Of a stretch of 64,000 nt of DNA, positions 25,721-35,385 are shown piece by piece. A program made the translations under genes and the position numbers. The stretch is taken from positions 248,001 through 312,000 of the forward strand of contig NC_019780.1 in NCBI RefSeq assembly GCF_000317615.1. The letters are read 5' to 3'. Under the pieces are notes generated by a model, which made no database searches, was not told the origin of the DNA, and saw only the letters and a list, made by a program, of their open reading frames with translations. Positions within the stretch are counted from its first letter, which is position 1; each line of letters begins with the position of its first letter. This stretch comes from Dactylococcopsis salina PCC 8305. GTDB taxonomy: Bacteria; Cyanobacteriota; Cyanobacteriia; Cyanobacteriales; Rubidibacteraceae.

Positions 25721-26968
25721 ATGAAAGAAGAGCGTAAATTATTAATTATAGGTTGGTTTAAATTTCCATTTGGAAGTGCAGCAGCGTCAAGAGTGCGAAC
25801 GATCGCAAAAGGATTAACAGAAAAAGAAGTAAGGGTACATATTATTACAACTGCTCGTATTCCATTCCGAAAAGAGGATCAGAACGAATTAAATCAGATG
25901 TATTGGGAAGGAATTAGCTATGAGTGTCAAAATCAATACGAACCAGAGAATAATCAAAAGTTATCAAAATTTCAACGTATATGGAATTATATTTTAGCCA
26001 CTATAAGGGGTTGGAATAGAGTTTTAAGATTAGTTAAAAACAATGAATTTGATAGCATTTTAATTTATGGGAGAAGTGCTATATCTTACTTTCCAATAGT
26101 AATTATTGGACATTTATATCAGGCTTCACTTTTTTATGATGTGGTGGAATGGTTTCCACCAACAAGATTTAAACTTGGAAGATTAAACCCTTTTTTTTAT
26201 GATGATTTGTTATCTCGTTACCTACCTTTATTAGGTTGTCAAGGCGTAATTGCCATCAGCACCTTTATTTTTAATAAATACAAAAAAAAAGGAATTCCTT
26301 GTTTTATTATACCCAGTATTTTTGATAGTTCAATTATTAGTAATGTAGAAGCTTCAGAAACAAAACTTCCCATGAATAAATTTACTGTTATTTATGCTGG
26401 TACCTGTAAAGCTGGGGATGGATTTGATAGACTTTTAAGTGCAGTAAGGATTGTTTATTTAAAGGGATGTCCAATACATTTGCGAATTTTAGGAACTGAT
26501 GGTTTATCAGGAAATGCTGCTGATAAAAGGACAATTTGTGAAAAAGATGATATATTATCCTCCTGTGTAAGTTTTATGGGTAGAGTGTCAGATCAGGATT
26601 ACTTTAAATTACTTGCCTCTGCTAACTGTCTCGTCTTACCACGTCCCAAATGTCAAATTACAGAAGCTTCTTTTCCTACTCGTCTCCCTGAGTTTTTATA
26701 TACCGATCGTCCTGTTTTGACAACAGATGTTCCTGATATTCCGCTGTATCTAGAACCTGGCATTCATGCTGAAATTGTATCGGGAGATACATCAGAAGCA
26801 TTAGCACATGGCTTATTAAGACTATGGCAAGATTCTGAACGCGCTTTAAAGATTGGTTTGGCGGGTAAGCAAAGATGTTATGAAGTTTTTTGTTATCGTC
26901 AACATAAGGAAAGACTCTATCAATTTCTCATTAAAAAACAATGTGATAGTGCTGAATCAATTAGTTAG
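25721..26968 (+). CDS. Glycosyltransferase family 4-like
   Basis: 415 residues. The N-terminal GT-B domain opens LLIIGWFKFPFGSAAASRVR and includes ASLFYDVVEWFPP. The donor domain has FTVIYAGTCKAGDGFDRLL, VSFMGRVSDQDYFKLLASAN and the nucleotide-sugar region ASFPTRLPEFLYTDRPVL. It begins a stretch with no HIP1 sites and lower GC (to about 32.6 kb), suggesting separate acquisition. The sugar is unknown. Confidence 0.83.
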   Translation: MKEERKLLIIGWFKFPFGSAAASRVRTIAKGLTEKEVRVHIITTARIPFRKEDQNELNQMYWEGISYECQNQYEPENNQKLSKFQRIWNYILATIRGWNRVLRLVKNNEFDSILIYGRSAISYFPIVIIGHLYQASLFYDVVEWFPPTRFKLGRLNPFFYDDLLSRYLPLLGCQGVIAISTFIFNKYKKKGIPCFIIPSIFDSSIISNVEASETKLPMNKFTVIYAGTCKAGDGFDRLLSAVRIVYLKGCPIHLRILGTDGLSGNAADKRTICEKDDILSSCVSFMGRVSDQDYFKLLASANCLVLPRPKCQITEASFPTRLPEFLYTDRPVLTTDVPDIPLYLEPGIHAEIVSGDTSEALAHGLLRLWQDSERALKIGLAGKQRCYEVFCYRQHKERLYQFLIKKQCDSAESIS

Positions 26969-27053
26969 CATAATTTTTGATAACAGAATCCCAGGAAAGT
27001 ATTTAATTTATTTTTTTTGAATAACAATTCAGTAACATAGCAGCTTTAAAAAA

Positions 27054-28337
27054 ATGGCATTTTCAATAAAACATGAAGTTATAGCAATCTACTTGATCTT
27101 TTTTTATGCAATCGCGTTTCCGATTTTTTATGATAGGTTAGGTTCAGCAGGAGCTATTCTTATTAATGGTGGACTAATTGTATTTTGTAGCTTATACTTA
27201 TTTAATTTTAGTAGATTTAAAATTCCAATCCATTCTGATCAAGAAAAAAAAATTATATTAATTATAATATCTGTTTTCGGCTTTTACTTCTTTAGTATTT
27301 CTGCATCTACTTTGTTGAGTGAAAGATTGATATTTCGTGATTTATATGAACTACATAGACCAGTTCTTTATACTCTTATATTTTGCTCATCTCTCTATTT
27401 TTTCAAAAAAATAGAACATTTAAAACATCTTAAAATATTAATAAGTCTATCTTTTATCATAGTCGTTTTTTTGGGAATTAATCACTATTTCAGAATTGAG
27501 GACTCATTATCAGCTCTTTATACCAAAAGACAAAATATAATTACTGAAAGAGTATCTACTCCATTCCCTAATCCATATGACTATAGTTTTTATATGCTGT
27601 GGCCATTCTGCTATTTTTTTATTCGTTCTTTAACTGGCAATGTACTGCATGTAAAAGTGATTAGTGCTGTTTTATGCTTGCTTAGTTCCACAGGAGTTTT
27701 TTTAACCCAGTCTAGGACAGGGTTGATCCTTTTGGTTTTAGAAGTTTTTCTTATTCTTCCTGTAACTTTACTGATTGAAAATACAAGAAATATCAACATA
27801 AATATAATTTCAAAAAAAATATTTCAGTATCCTTTGATTATATTATTAGTGATTTGCTTTACTATCATTGTGTATAATTTTTATGCCAGTGAATTGAGTT
27901 ATCTAATAGTTGGAATTCAAAGGATTCTATTAGAAGGAGATTTAGGTACAGGTCAAACACGAGTTAACTTAATGGCATTAGCTTTGGAGAAAGCTAATAA
28001 TAACTTTTTTGTGGTCTTACTGGGCCACGGTCCATCTAAAGCTATACTGGAAAATCCTGAAGCAGGATACGCTTACTTTATTTATAGATATGGATTCCTT
28101 ACCTTAATTTTATTTTTCTTTTTGCCTTTATTTTTATCGTGTTTTTATTTGATTAAAATCATACGAAGAAAGAAGACTGATTCTACAATTTATATGGCAA
28201 TACTTGCTTGGTATTTAAGTCTTCCTGTTGCGTATCTTTCTACAAATTTTACGGAACAAATAAGATTGTCTTTTTTATATTATTTTCTAATGGGTTTTAT
28301 TGTTAAGAGTTATTTTCTTTTATCTAATAAAAAATAA
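27054..28337 (+). CDS. O-antigen polymerase/ligase-like membrane protein (Wzy-like)
   Basis: 427 residues, very hydrophobic, about eleven predicted membrane segments and a large periplasmic loop around residues 330-360. The conserved loop start VLLGHGPSKAILENPEAGYA has the GHGP/G-S..-H-like pattern of Wzy/WaaL proteins. The segment SSTGVFLTQSRTGLILL matches the SRTG motif of the family. It likely joins repeat units of the surface glycan at the membrane. Confidence 0.78.
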   Translation: MAFSIKHEVIAIYLIFFYAIAFPIFYDRLGSAGAILINGGLIVFCSLYLFNFSRFKIPIHSDQEKKIILIIISVFGFYFFSISASTLLSERLIFRDLYELHRPVLYTLIFCSSLYFFKKIEHLKHLKILISLSFIIVVFLGINHYFRIEDSLSALYTKRQNIITERVSTPFPNPYDYSFYMLWPFCYFFIRSLTGNVLHVKVISAVLCLLSSTGVFLTQSRTGLILLVLEVFLILPVTLLIENTRNININIISKKIFQYPLIILLVICFTIIVYNFYASELSYLIVGIQRILLEGDLGTGQTRVNLMALALEKANNNFFVVLLGHGPSKAILENPEAGYAYFIYRYGFLTLILFFFLPLFLSCFYLIKIIRRKKTDSTIYMAILAWYLSLPVAYLSTNFTEQIRLSFLYYFLMGFIVKSYFLLSNKK

Positions 28338-28381
28338 TATAAATAATTCTAGTTTTTGATTACAGTAATCCAATCTTTTAT

Positions 28382-29608
28382 ATGCAAATTTACTACTTAA
28401 CAATGGCATTTCCAGTTCCTTCAGAAACATTCATATCAAATGATGTCAAGGCATTACAATCTATTGGAGTTAATATATCGGTTCATACCTTAAGACCTAT
28501 GAGAAAAGACTTTAACAGACTCGTTAAAGAACGTGGATTATATTCTTTGGAAATTACTCACAACTCCATTGCTTCCTCTTTTAGAGGACTATCACGGGGT
28601 ATTTTTAAACCTAAAATATTATTTAGTTTAATAGCATTCCTGTTTTCTAAAACATGGTTTAGTCCTATACAACTTTTCAAAAGTTTACTTCTATTACCGC
28701 GAGTGTTAGATATTTTCTTTAATATTTGTAAAAAGAAACCAGATATAGTTCACTTATCTTGGGGTCATTATCCTTGTTTAGTTGGTTACTTGGTTCAGCA
28801 ATGGCTGCCTGAAGCTTGTCTATCTATTTTCCTCGGTGCTTATGATTTAGTTAATTGGCACAAATGTACTCCAGAGGTGATAAAAAAAGCTGATCTAGTT
28901 TTTACACATGCGAAAGTTAATAAAAGTAAAATTTTTGAGCTTGGTGCTAAAAATATTGAGGTTGTATATAGAGGTATAAACTTAAATTACTTTCAAAAGT
29001 ATAAGATTGATATTGATAAAAAAATACCAAAACGTTTTATAACTGCTGGACGATTAATCCCTCAAAAAGGATTTGATGATGTAATTCTAGCTTTTGAAAA
29101 GATTGCAGAGAGATTTTCTGATGCTTCTCTGGTGATTTTAGGAGATGGTCCAGAGCTTAAAAAATTAAAAAAATTATGTAATGACAAGCGCCTTAGTCCG
29201 TTTGTTATGTTTTATGGTCATGTAGAACATGAGAAAGTTTTAGAAGAAATGGCTAAGGCTGAAATTTTTATTTTAATGTCTAAGTATGATGGCGAACGCT
29301 TACCTAATGTTATAAAAGAAGCTATAGCAAGTAAATGCTTATGTGTTACAACTCAAACTCTTGGCATTGAAGAATTAGTAGAACATGAACAACATGGATA
29401 TATAGTCCCTCAGGGTGACTATACTTCTGCTGCTAATTATCTCAACCAAATACTTAATAATCCCCAGAAAATAAATGGTATGAGAAAGCTTGCTTATCAC
29501 CATTTACTTTGTAAGTTTGATCTAAATGTTAATATGATGAGGTATAGAGATCTTTGGCAAAAGTGTATTGAAAATAAAGTTAGTGCAGATCAGAGCATCC
29601 AAAATTAA
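28382..29608 (+). CDS. Glycosyltransferase family 4
   Basis: 408 residues. It shows the GT4 pattern: MAFPVPSETFISNDVKALQS at the start, DIVHLSWGHYP, then the C-terminal domain with RFITAGRLIPQKGFDDVILA, SLVILGDGPELKKLKKL, FYGHVEHEKVLEEMAKA and GERLPNVIKEAIASKCLCVT (E-x7-E). The start resembles colanic-acid-type transferases (WcaL/EpsF-like). Confidence 0.87.
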   Translation: MQIYYLTMAFPVPSETFISNDVKALQSIGVNISVHTLRPMRKDFNRLVKERGLYSLEITHNSIASSFRGLSRGIFKPKILFSLIAFLFSKTWFSPIQLFKSLLLLPRVLDIFFNICKKKPDIVHLSWGHYPCLVGYLVQQWLPEACLSIFLGAYDLVNWHKCTPEVIKKADLVFTHAKVNKSKIFELGAKNIEVVYRGINLNYFQKYKIDIDKKIPKRFITAGRLIPQKGFDDVILAFEKIAERFSDASLVILGDGPELKKLKKLCNDKRLSPFVMFYGHVEHEKVLEEMAKAEIFILMSKYDGERLPNVIKEAIASKCLCVTTQTLGIEELVEHEQHGYIVPQGDYTSAANYLNQILNNPQKINGMRKLAYHHLLCKFDLNVNMMRYRDLWQKCIENKVSADQSIQN

Positions 29609-29760
29609 GTAACTACAAAAAAAAGTAACCATTAGCCCAAAAGTTTATAAATTTTGTAATATTAACCTGCACGATTTACTGCATATAAAAGTAAATGAGT
29701 TATCTTGAAAAAAATACTCGCTCCAATCTAATTTTAGAACGCAAAAAAGGTTGAATCAAG

Positions 29761-29932
29761 ATGATCGATTATAATAATCCAACAGTAACAATCGCAATCC
29801 CTGCATATAATGAAGAGAATTATATTGAATCGGTTATATCAACAGAGTGAGTAAATTTTAATCGCTGATGGTGGTAGTACAGATGGTACACAAAAAATTA
29901 TTAATCAAAAAGTTACTTATCCTCTAAAATAA
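29761..29932 (+). pseudogene. Family-2 glycosyltransferase fragment
   Basis: It reads NNPTVTIAIPAYNEENYIES, then a stop and frameshift, then ILIADGGSTDGTQKIINQ and a stop. It is a close copy of the first ~60 residues of the intact gene at 30932, lacking the ~12-residue SFLHQQYPDLEE segment. The rest of 29609-29985 shows no other gene. Confidence 0.8.
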
Positions 29933-29985
29933 ATTTAGCTGAACCAATTTTTTAAGTTTTTAAGTTATTAAAAATTAGCATTAAT

Positions 29986-30918
29986 ATGGATTGGAAAATT
30001 AAAGCAAAAATACAAAACATAGTTAGCCTTCTTCCTTCTTCTACTTCCCATTCAATTTACTACTGGATTCAAACGAAATTCGGCTCATTAAAAAAAATTG
30101 ATCCCGTTAGCAGACTAAAAGCCGGTATTGAATTTTCTAAAAAAATAGAAGATTCAGGGAAATCAATTATTGATTCTACTCTCCTCGAAATAGGAACAGG
30201 GCGAAGACTTAATATACCTATAGCTTTTTGGCTATTAGGCGCTAACAAGGTAATCACTACAGATATCAATACTTACTTAAAAGAAGAATTAGTTAAACAA
30301 GATATCAATTATATTAAAGATAACCCACAAAAAATAGAGAAGCTATTTGAAAATCATATTTTTAATGATAGATTGCAATTGATACTTGAATTAACAAAAA
30401 ATCAATTTAATCTAAAAGATGTTTTAGATTTATGTTGCATTGAATATCTGTCTCCAGTAGATGCAACGCAACTTCCGCTACCATCTGAGTCTATAGACTT
30501 TCATACTTCTTATACTGTTTTTGAGCATATTCCCTTGCTAATTCTTAAAAAAATTCTGCACGAAGGTAATAGGGTAGTAACAGATCAAGGATTGTTTGTT
30601 CATCTAATTGATTATAGTGATCATTTTTCTCATTCTGATAAATCTATTTCTGCTATTAATTTTCTTCAATTTTCCGAAGCGGAATGGAATAAAATAGCTG
30701 GTAATTCATACATGTATATGAATCGCCTACGTCACGATGATTACATAAAAATGTTTCAAGAAGTTAATCATAATATACTTTCGGAGAAACCCAAGAGGGA
30801 TAAACATTTGTTAGATATACTTCATGAAGGTTTCCCACTCAATGAAGAATTTTCAAATAAATCAGAAGAAGTTATTGCTACAACCAACTCATGGTTTGTA
30901 ACGAAAAAGAATAAGTAA
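29986..30918 (+). CDS. SAM-dependent methyltransferase-like protein
   Basis: 310 residues. A motif I-like LLEIGTGRRLNIPIAFWLLG (~65) is followed by VITTDINTYL and, later, VDATQLPLPSESIDFHTSYT and VFEHIPLLILKKIL. The spacing between motifs is stretched by a ~60-residue helical insert. It lies 13 bp before the GT2 gene. The substrate is unknown. Confidence 0.75.
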   Translation: MDWKIKAKIQNIVSLLPSSTSHSIYYWIQTKFGSLKKIDPVSRLKAGIEFSKKIEDSGKSIIDSTLLEIGTGRRLNIPIAFWLLGANKVITTDINTYLKEELVKQDINYIKDNPQKIEKLFENHIFNDRLQLILELTKNQFNLKDVLDLCCIEYLSPVDATQLPLPSESIDFHTSYTVFEHIPLLILKKILHEGNRVVTDQGLFVHLIDYSDHFSHSDKSISAINFLQFSEAEWNKIAGNSYMYMNRLRHDDYIKMFQEVNHNILSEKPKRDKHLLDILHEGFPLNEEFSNKSEEVIATTNSWFVTKKNK

Positions 30919-30931
30919 ACTTTAAAATTAA

Positions 30932-31993
30932 ATGACTAATCCTACTAATAATCCAACAGTAACAATCGCGATTCCTGCTTATAACGAAGCTAATGATATC
31001 GAAGCCGTTATATTAAGTTTTTTACATCAGCAGTATCCTGATTTAGAGGAAATCTTAATAGCTGATGGTGGTAGCACAGATGGAAGTCAAAATATAGTTA
31101 AACAAATAGCCGAAAATAACCCTCAAGTTAAACTTATCTATAACCCTAATAAAACCCAGTCCTATGCACTTAATTTAATGCTTGAAAAAGCAAAAGGAGA
31201 CATCTTTTTAAGAGCTGATGCTCATTCTGAATACGCTAACGACTATATTGAAAAATGTGTTAAAAATCTAATTAATACCCAAGCCCTCAATGTTGGTGGT
31301 TCTCAACGATTTATTGCCAAAAATAATTTTCAATCTGGAGTCGCTCTAGCATCTAAAAGTTATCTGGGCAATGGAAACGCTAGATATCGAGATTCTCAAT
31401 ATACTGGCTATGCAGATACAGTTTACCTTGGATGTTTTTGGCGAGAGACTTTAGTAAAAATGAGAGGATATGATGTTGAAGCAACACCTAATGAAGACGC
31501 TGAATTGAACTTAAGGTTATTAAAAAAACAAGAGCAAGCAGTTTATATTAATTCAGATATTCGAGCATGGTACACTCCCCGAAGTACCCCAAAAGCTTTA
31601 TGGATACAATACTTCAAATATGGTCGCGCTAGGTTTTTAACTTCAAGCAAGCATCCCAATAAAGCTCCTATAAGAACTAAAATTCCTTTTTTATTTTCTA
31701 TCCTATTGCTAAGTATATTTTTGATAATATCTATTTCTTCCAATATTTTGTATGGATTGATACTTATCTTGCTAATTGCTATTATTTTCTTAATTGAAAG
31801 TATGAGAGTCACCCTAAAGTATAAAGAAAAATTTAATCAAGAAATTTGGCGAGGTAAACAGACTGAAAAACCTAATTTATTTAATAGAATTTGGAATTGC
31901 TGGCTGGCTTTAATTATTATGCCGATCGCCTATGTAAGCGGCAACTGCTATCAATTCTTCAGAAATAAAGTATTGAAAAAACAAGGTTGGTAA
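30932..31993 (+). CDS. Family-2 glycosyltransferase, ExoA-like
   Basis: 353 residues. The GT-A domain has TIAIPAYNEANDIEAVILSF, LIADGGSTDGSQNIV, the D-x-D-like FLRADAHSEYANDY, and the acceptor-site NEDAELNLRLLKK. Two C-terminal hydrophobic segments (~245-290) would anchor it to the inner membrane, as in succinoglycan ExoA. A broken duplicate of its 5' end lies at 29761. Confidence 0.87.
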   Translation: MTNPTNNPTVTIAIPAYNEANDIEAVILSFLHQQYPDLEEILIADGGSTDGSQNIVKQIAENNPQVKLIYNPNKTQSYALNLMLEKAKGDIFLRADAHSEYANDYIEKCVKNLINTQALNVGGSQRFIAKNNFQSGVALASKSYLGNGNARYRDSQYTGYADTVYLGCFWRETLVKMRGYDVEATPNEDAELNLRLLKKQEQAVYINSDIRAWYTPRSTPKALWIQYFKYGRARFLTSSKHPNKAPIRTKIPFLFSILLLSIFLIISISSNILYGLILILLIAIIFLIESMRVTLKYKEKFNQEIWRGKQTEKPNLFNRIWNCWLALIIMPIAYVSGNCYQFFRNKVLKKQGW

Positions 31994-32006
31994 TGTAGAA
32001 GCAAAC

Positions 32007-32957
32007 ATGAAATCAATTTTAGTCACAGGGGCTACAGGCTTTATTGGTAGCCACTTACTCCCACACCTAGAACAGCAAAACTTTTCCGTCAAAATAACCA
32101 CTCGCCAACCCTCACCTCAAACTTCCCAAAATATAACCCCCGTCAAAATTAACAACATAGACGAAACAACAGACTGGAGTGAAGCCCTAACAGATGTTGA
32201 ATGTGTCATCCATTTAGCGGGTCGCGCTCATATCCTTCAAGATACGGCGACTGATCCTGAAGCAGAATTTTATCAAACTAATACGGTTGCTACCAGTAAT
32301 CTGGTGAAACAATCGATCGAATGCGGTGTGAAACACTTTATCTTTATGAGTTCGATCGGTGCAATGACAACTCTCGCCACAGAAACTTTAACTGAATCTT
32401 CCCCTTGTTATCCTGATACCCCTTATGGACATAGTAAACTCCAAGCCGAACAAAACTTAAAGGAATTGTGCAAAAATAATCCCATGACTTGGACAATTTT
32501 ACGTCCTCCCCTGATTTATGGAGCGCGTAATCCTGGGAATATGGAACGCCTCTTAAAACTGGTAAAAACAGGACTTCCTCTTCCTTTTGGTGCAATCAAG
32601 AATTGTCGGAGCTTGCTTTATGTGGGAAACTTAGTAGATGCGATCGCACAGTGTATTACTCACCCTAACGCCAGAAATCAAACCTTTATTATTAGTGATG
32701 GGGAAGATTTATCCACTCCTGCTTTAATCCGTCAAATCGGAACAGCAATGAGGAAACAACCGACTTTAATTCCGATTCCACCTCAACTGCTGAAACTCAT
32801 CGCTCAACCTTTGGGGAAAGGAGAAACCATCGATCGATTAGCAGGGTCTCTTACGGTTGATAGTGGTAAAATTAGAAAAACGCTTGATTGGAAGCCTCCC
32901 TTTTCAGTTCATCAAGGGTTGAAAAACACAGTTGATTGGTTTCTTGAGAAGAAATGA
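32007..32957 (+). CDS. NAD-dependent epimerase/dehydratase (extended SDR)
   Basis: 316 residues. The nucleotide-binding ILVTGATGFIGSHLLPHL is at the N terminus, then CVIHLAGRAH, the catalytic YGHSKLQAEQNLK (Tyr-x3-Lys) and ILRPPLIYG. It resembles the UDP-sugar 4-epimerases that close O-antigen loci (WbpV/Gne-like). The exact sugar is not determinable. Its TGA overlaps the ATG of the following DUF29 gene by four bases. Confidence 0.87.
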   Translation: MKSILVTGATGFIGSHLLPHLEQQNFSVKITTRQPSPQTSQNITPVKINNIDETTDWSEALTDVECVIHLAGRAHILQDTATDPEAEFYQTNTVATSNLVKQSIECGVKHFIFMSSIGAMTTLATETLTESSPCYPDTPYGHSKLQAEQNLKELCKNNPMTWTILRPPLIYGARNPGNMERLLKLVKTGLPLPFGAIKNCRSLLYVGNLVDAIAQCITHPNARNQTFIISDGEDLSTPALIRQIGTAMRKQPTLIPIPPQLLKLIAQPLGKGETIDRLAGSLTVDSGKIRKTLDWKPPFSVHQGLKNTVDWFLEKK

Positions 32958-33244
32958 ACATAAAAACAGAATACGATCGAGATTTTTATGCCTGGATTAA
33001 CCAAAATGTGAGCTTATTGCGAGAAGGTCGGCTGAGCGAAATTGATGCGGAACATATAGCCGAAGAATTAGAAAGCATGGGAAAACGCGATCGGCGCCAA
33101 CTTCGCAGTCGCTTACAGGTTTTGCTGATGCACCTCCTAAAATGGCAATACCAGCCTGAAAAACAGAGTCAAAGCTGGCTGAGAACGATCGAGCATCAGC
33201 GAGACGAAATTGAAGCTCTATTATTGGATAGTCAAACTTTCTAA
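32954..33244 (+). pseudogene. DUF29 gene, N-terminal part, interrupted by an IS607 element
   Basis: The N-terminal ~93 codons of a DUF29 protein (DFYAWINQNVSLLREGRLSE, LEELESMGKRDRRQLRSRL, HLLKWQY). Coding homology stops at LLLDS; the last three codons and stop come from the inserted element. The missing C-terminal half continues ~5 kb downstream at 38189-38359. This copy belongs to a different DUF29 subgroup from the MVADS copies. Confidence 0.88.
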
Positions 33245-33292
33245 TAACTAAATTTAGTATCATATAGGTATAATATGGTATAAAACAGACAG

Positions 33293-33884
33293 ATGTATTT
33301 AACACCACAAGAAGCAAAAGAGAAATTTGATTATCATCCGAAGAGTTTAGCTCGTTGGGCAGATCAAGGATTGATCAAATTTGTTAAAAGCCCAGGGGGG
33401 CACAGAAGGTATTTATTATCTTCATTAGAGAACTTTTACTATCAAGAAGAAGATAAAAGAGAAATTATTTTATACATAAGAGTTTCTACTAACTCACAAA
33501 AAGAGGATTTAGAGAGCCAAAGACAATACGTTAGTAGCTACTACCCTCAGTGTAAATGTGTCTCAGATTTAGGGTCAGGATTAAACTTCAAAAGAAAAAA
33601 GTTTATATCTATAATGCAACAAGTGGCTAATGGAAAAATAAAAAAGATCGTTATAGCCCAAAAGGATAGGTTATGTCGATTTGGCTTTGACTTTGTTGAA
33701 TGGTTCTGTAACCTAAACAACTGTGAGATAGAAGTTCTTAATAGCACCTATCAAACTCAAAAATGAAGAGTTAATGGAGGATTTTATGGCTATTATGCAC
33801 TGTTTTTCAAGCAGACTCTATTTTCTGAGAAGTTATAAGAAAAAGATTAAACAAGAGGTTGATAATTTAAAGAAATCGGAGTAA
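33293..33884 (+). pseudogene. tnpA: IS607 TnpA serine recombinase, frameshifted
   Basis: The first frame (33293-33766) encodes a MerR-like HTH (residues 1-45, SPGGHRRYLLSS), the catalytic ILYIRVSTNSQ and SGLNFKRKKFIS. It stops in CAAAAATGA. The next frame continues the family C terminus without a break (EELMEDFMAIMHCFSSRLYF, then LRSYKKKIKQEV) to the TAA at 33882-33884. Removing one A from the run of five restores a single frame. It is a recent mutation or, less likely, programmed +1 frameshifting on the A run. Confidence 0.85.
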
Positions 33885-33915
33885 TCTAGACAGATAGAAA
33901 TGAAACATCTTAGCT

Positions 33916-35385
33916 ATGGCGAGGAAAAAAACTGCAAAAAATCAATACACAGTAACCCAAGTTGGTTATTGTGTAGGAGGCGATACAGTCAAAGCTCGTG
34001 AAATGGCTAGAAGAGCAGGGAGACTTCGATCTGATATTTGGAACAAGTACGGTAGTCTTCAAGCATGGGGAATCTCCCATCAGAAACTCTATAAAGCCTT
34101 TCAAGAAACTAATCCACCCTCATTTTATAAAATCTCTCAAAAACAATGGCAAAAGACCTTTGAAAGGGTTATAGATGATATTCATGCTTCTCAAGAAGCA
34201 GCTAAATCTATAGTAATTAAAAAGATATATCGAAAATTTAGACCTGAAAAAGATTTTCACGGTAAAGAGCTTGAAGATACTTCTTTTAGGAAAGAATTAT
34301 TAGAAAGCCTAGATACTTTAGAGTGGATGGATTATCCATTAATCCATAGATGGATGAGAGATGCTTATCATAGAGGTCATACTTATGTTAATAATCAGAT
34401 TTGTATAGGAGTTGATAATGGGGCGACTATAAAAAGAATAAGCAGAAATCTAGTTAAGGTAACCACTCAAGGAGAGAAAATTAAATCAAGAAAGTATGAA
34501 CAGCTTTCTTTATTCTTTAAGGTAGGGAGAACCACTCCTAAAGGATTATTTCAAATCATTTTTGATGACTTTAATAATGAAGTTAGATTACATTATCCGA
34601 AAGTGCTAGACAAAGAGTCTAGTGTTAAAAAGGGAAGTTGTGGGCTTGATAAGGGTTACACGGAAGCCTTTACAGATAGCAATTGCCTCACTTACGGTGA
34701 AGGGATTGGTAAGGTAATGCAAACGTCTGTATCCAAAAGACATCAAAGAGGTAAATCTAGAAACAAGTTATATCAGATAGCAAAGAAAAAGGGTAATGAT
34801 AAAATCTTTCGTTCTAACCTTACTAAAAAACGTCACAATAGAAGAGAAAAAAGAAAGAAGGAAACGTTAAACACCAAGATTCGTGCAGGGATTAATAAGT
34901 TCTTTGATCACTATAATCATGCGATTACTGAAGACTTAAGTTTTGTAGTTAAGAATAAAAAGCAAAGCAAAAAAGTGAATCGTAATCTAGCAGAGTGGTG
35001 TAAAGGAACTCTACAGAAATCTCTTGATGAGATAGCAACTCGACGGAATTGTCAGGTTTCAGTAGTGAATGCTGCGTACACCTCGCAGGTTGATTCTCGT
35101 TACGGGGTTCTATTAGGAACTCGTAAAGGGGATCAATTCTTCACCTTTGATGGGGAGGTGTTAAGCGCAGACGGTAATGCTGCTCGAAACATCGAGGCTA
35201 GACTGACTGATGCTAAGATTCCAAGGTATTTGAAATCTATTGAAGTTAGAAAGGTTTTGATTAAGCGAACAGTATCCTTTTTAAGAGAAAGGGGTTACTA
35301 CTTAAAAGATGCAATCAACTTCGGTTGGTTCAACAGTAAACATCTTAAAGGAATAACACTTGAAAAGGCAATGGCGTTAGAGTGA
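33916..35385 (+). CDS. tnpB: TnpB-family nuclease lacking the zinc ribbon
   Basis: 489 residues, longer than common TnpB (~400). RuvC-like residues are present: GLDKGYTEAF (first Asp), HAITEDLSFV (Glu) and SADGNAARNIEAR (last Asp). Where TnpB normally has two CxxC pairs, this protein reads AAYTSQVDSRYGVLLGTRKG and DQFFTFDGE, with no cysteine pairs. The catalytic triad appears intact, so it may still be an RNA-guided nuclease. It is accompanied by an IS607-type tnpA. A group II intron begins 15 bp after the stop. Confidence 0.85.
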   Translation: MARKKTAKNQYTVTQVGYCVGGDTVKAREMARRAGRLRSDIWNKYGSLQAWGISHQKLYKAFQETNPPSFYKISQKQWQKTFERVIDDIHASQEAAKSIVIKKIYRKFRPEKDFHGKELEDTSFRKELLESLDTLEWMDYPLIHRWMRDAYHRGHTYVNNQICIGVDNGATIKRISRNLVKVTTQGEKIKSRKYEQLSLFFKVGRTTPKGLFQIIFDDFNNEVRLHYPKVLDKESSVKKGSCGLDKGYTEAFTDSNCLTYGEGIGKVMQTSVSKRHQRGKSRNKLYQIAKKKGNDKIFRSNLTKKRHNRREKRKKETLNTKIRAGINKFFDHYNHAITEDLSFVVKNKKQSKKVNRNLAEWCKGTLQKSLDEIATRRNCQVSVVNAAYTSQVDSRYGVLLGTRKGDQFFTFDGEVLSADGNAARNIEARLTDAKIPRYLKSIEVRKVLIKRTVSFLRERGYYLKDAINFGWFNSKHLKGITLEKAMALE

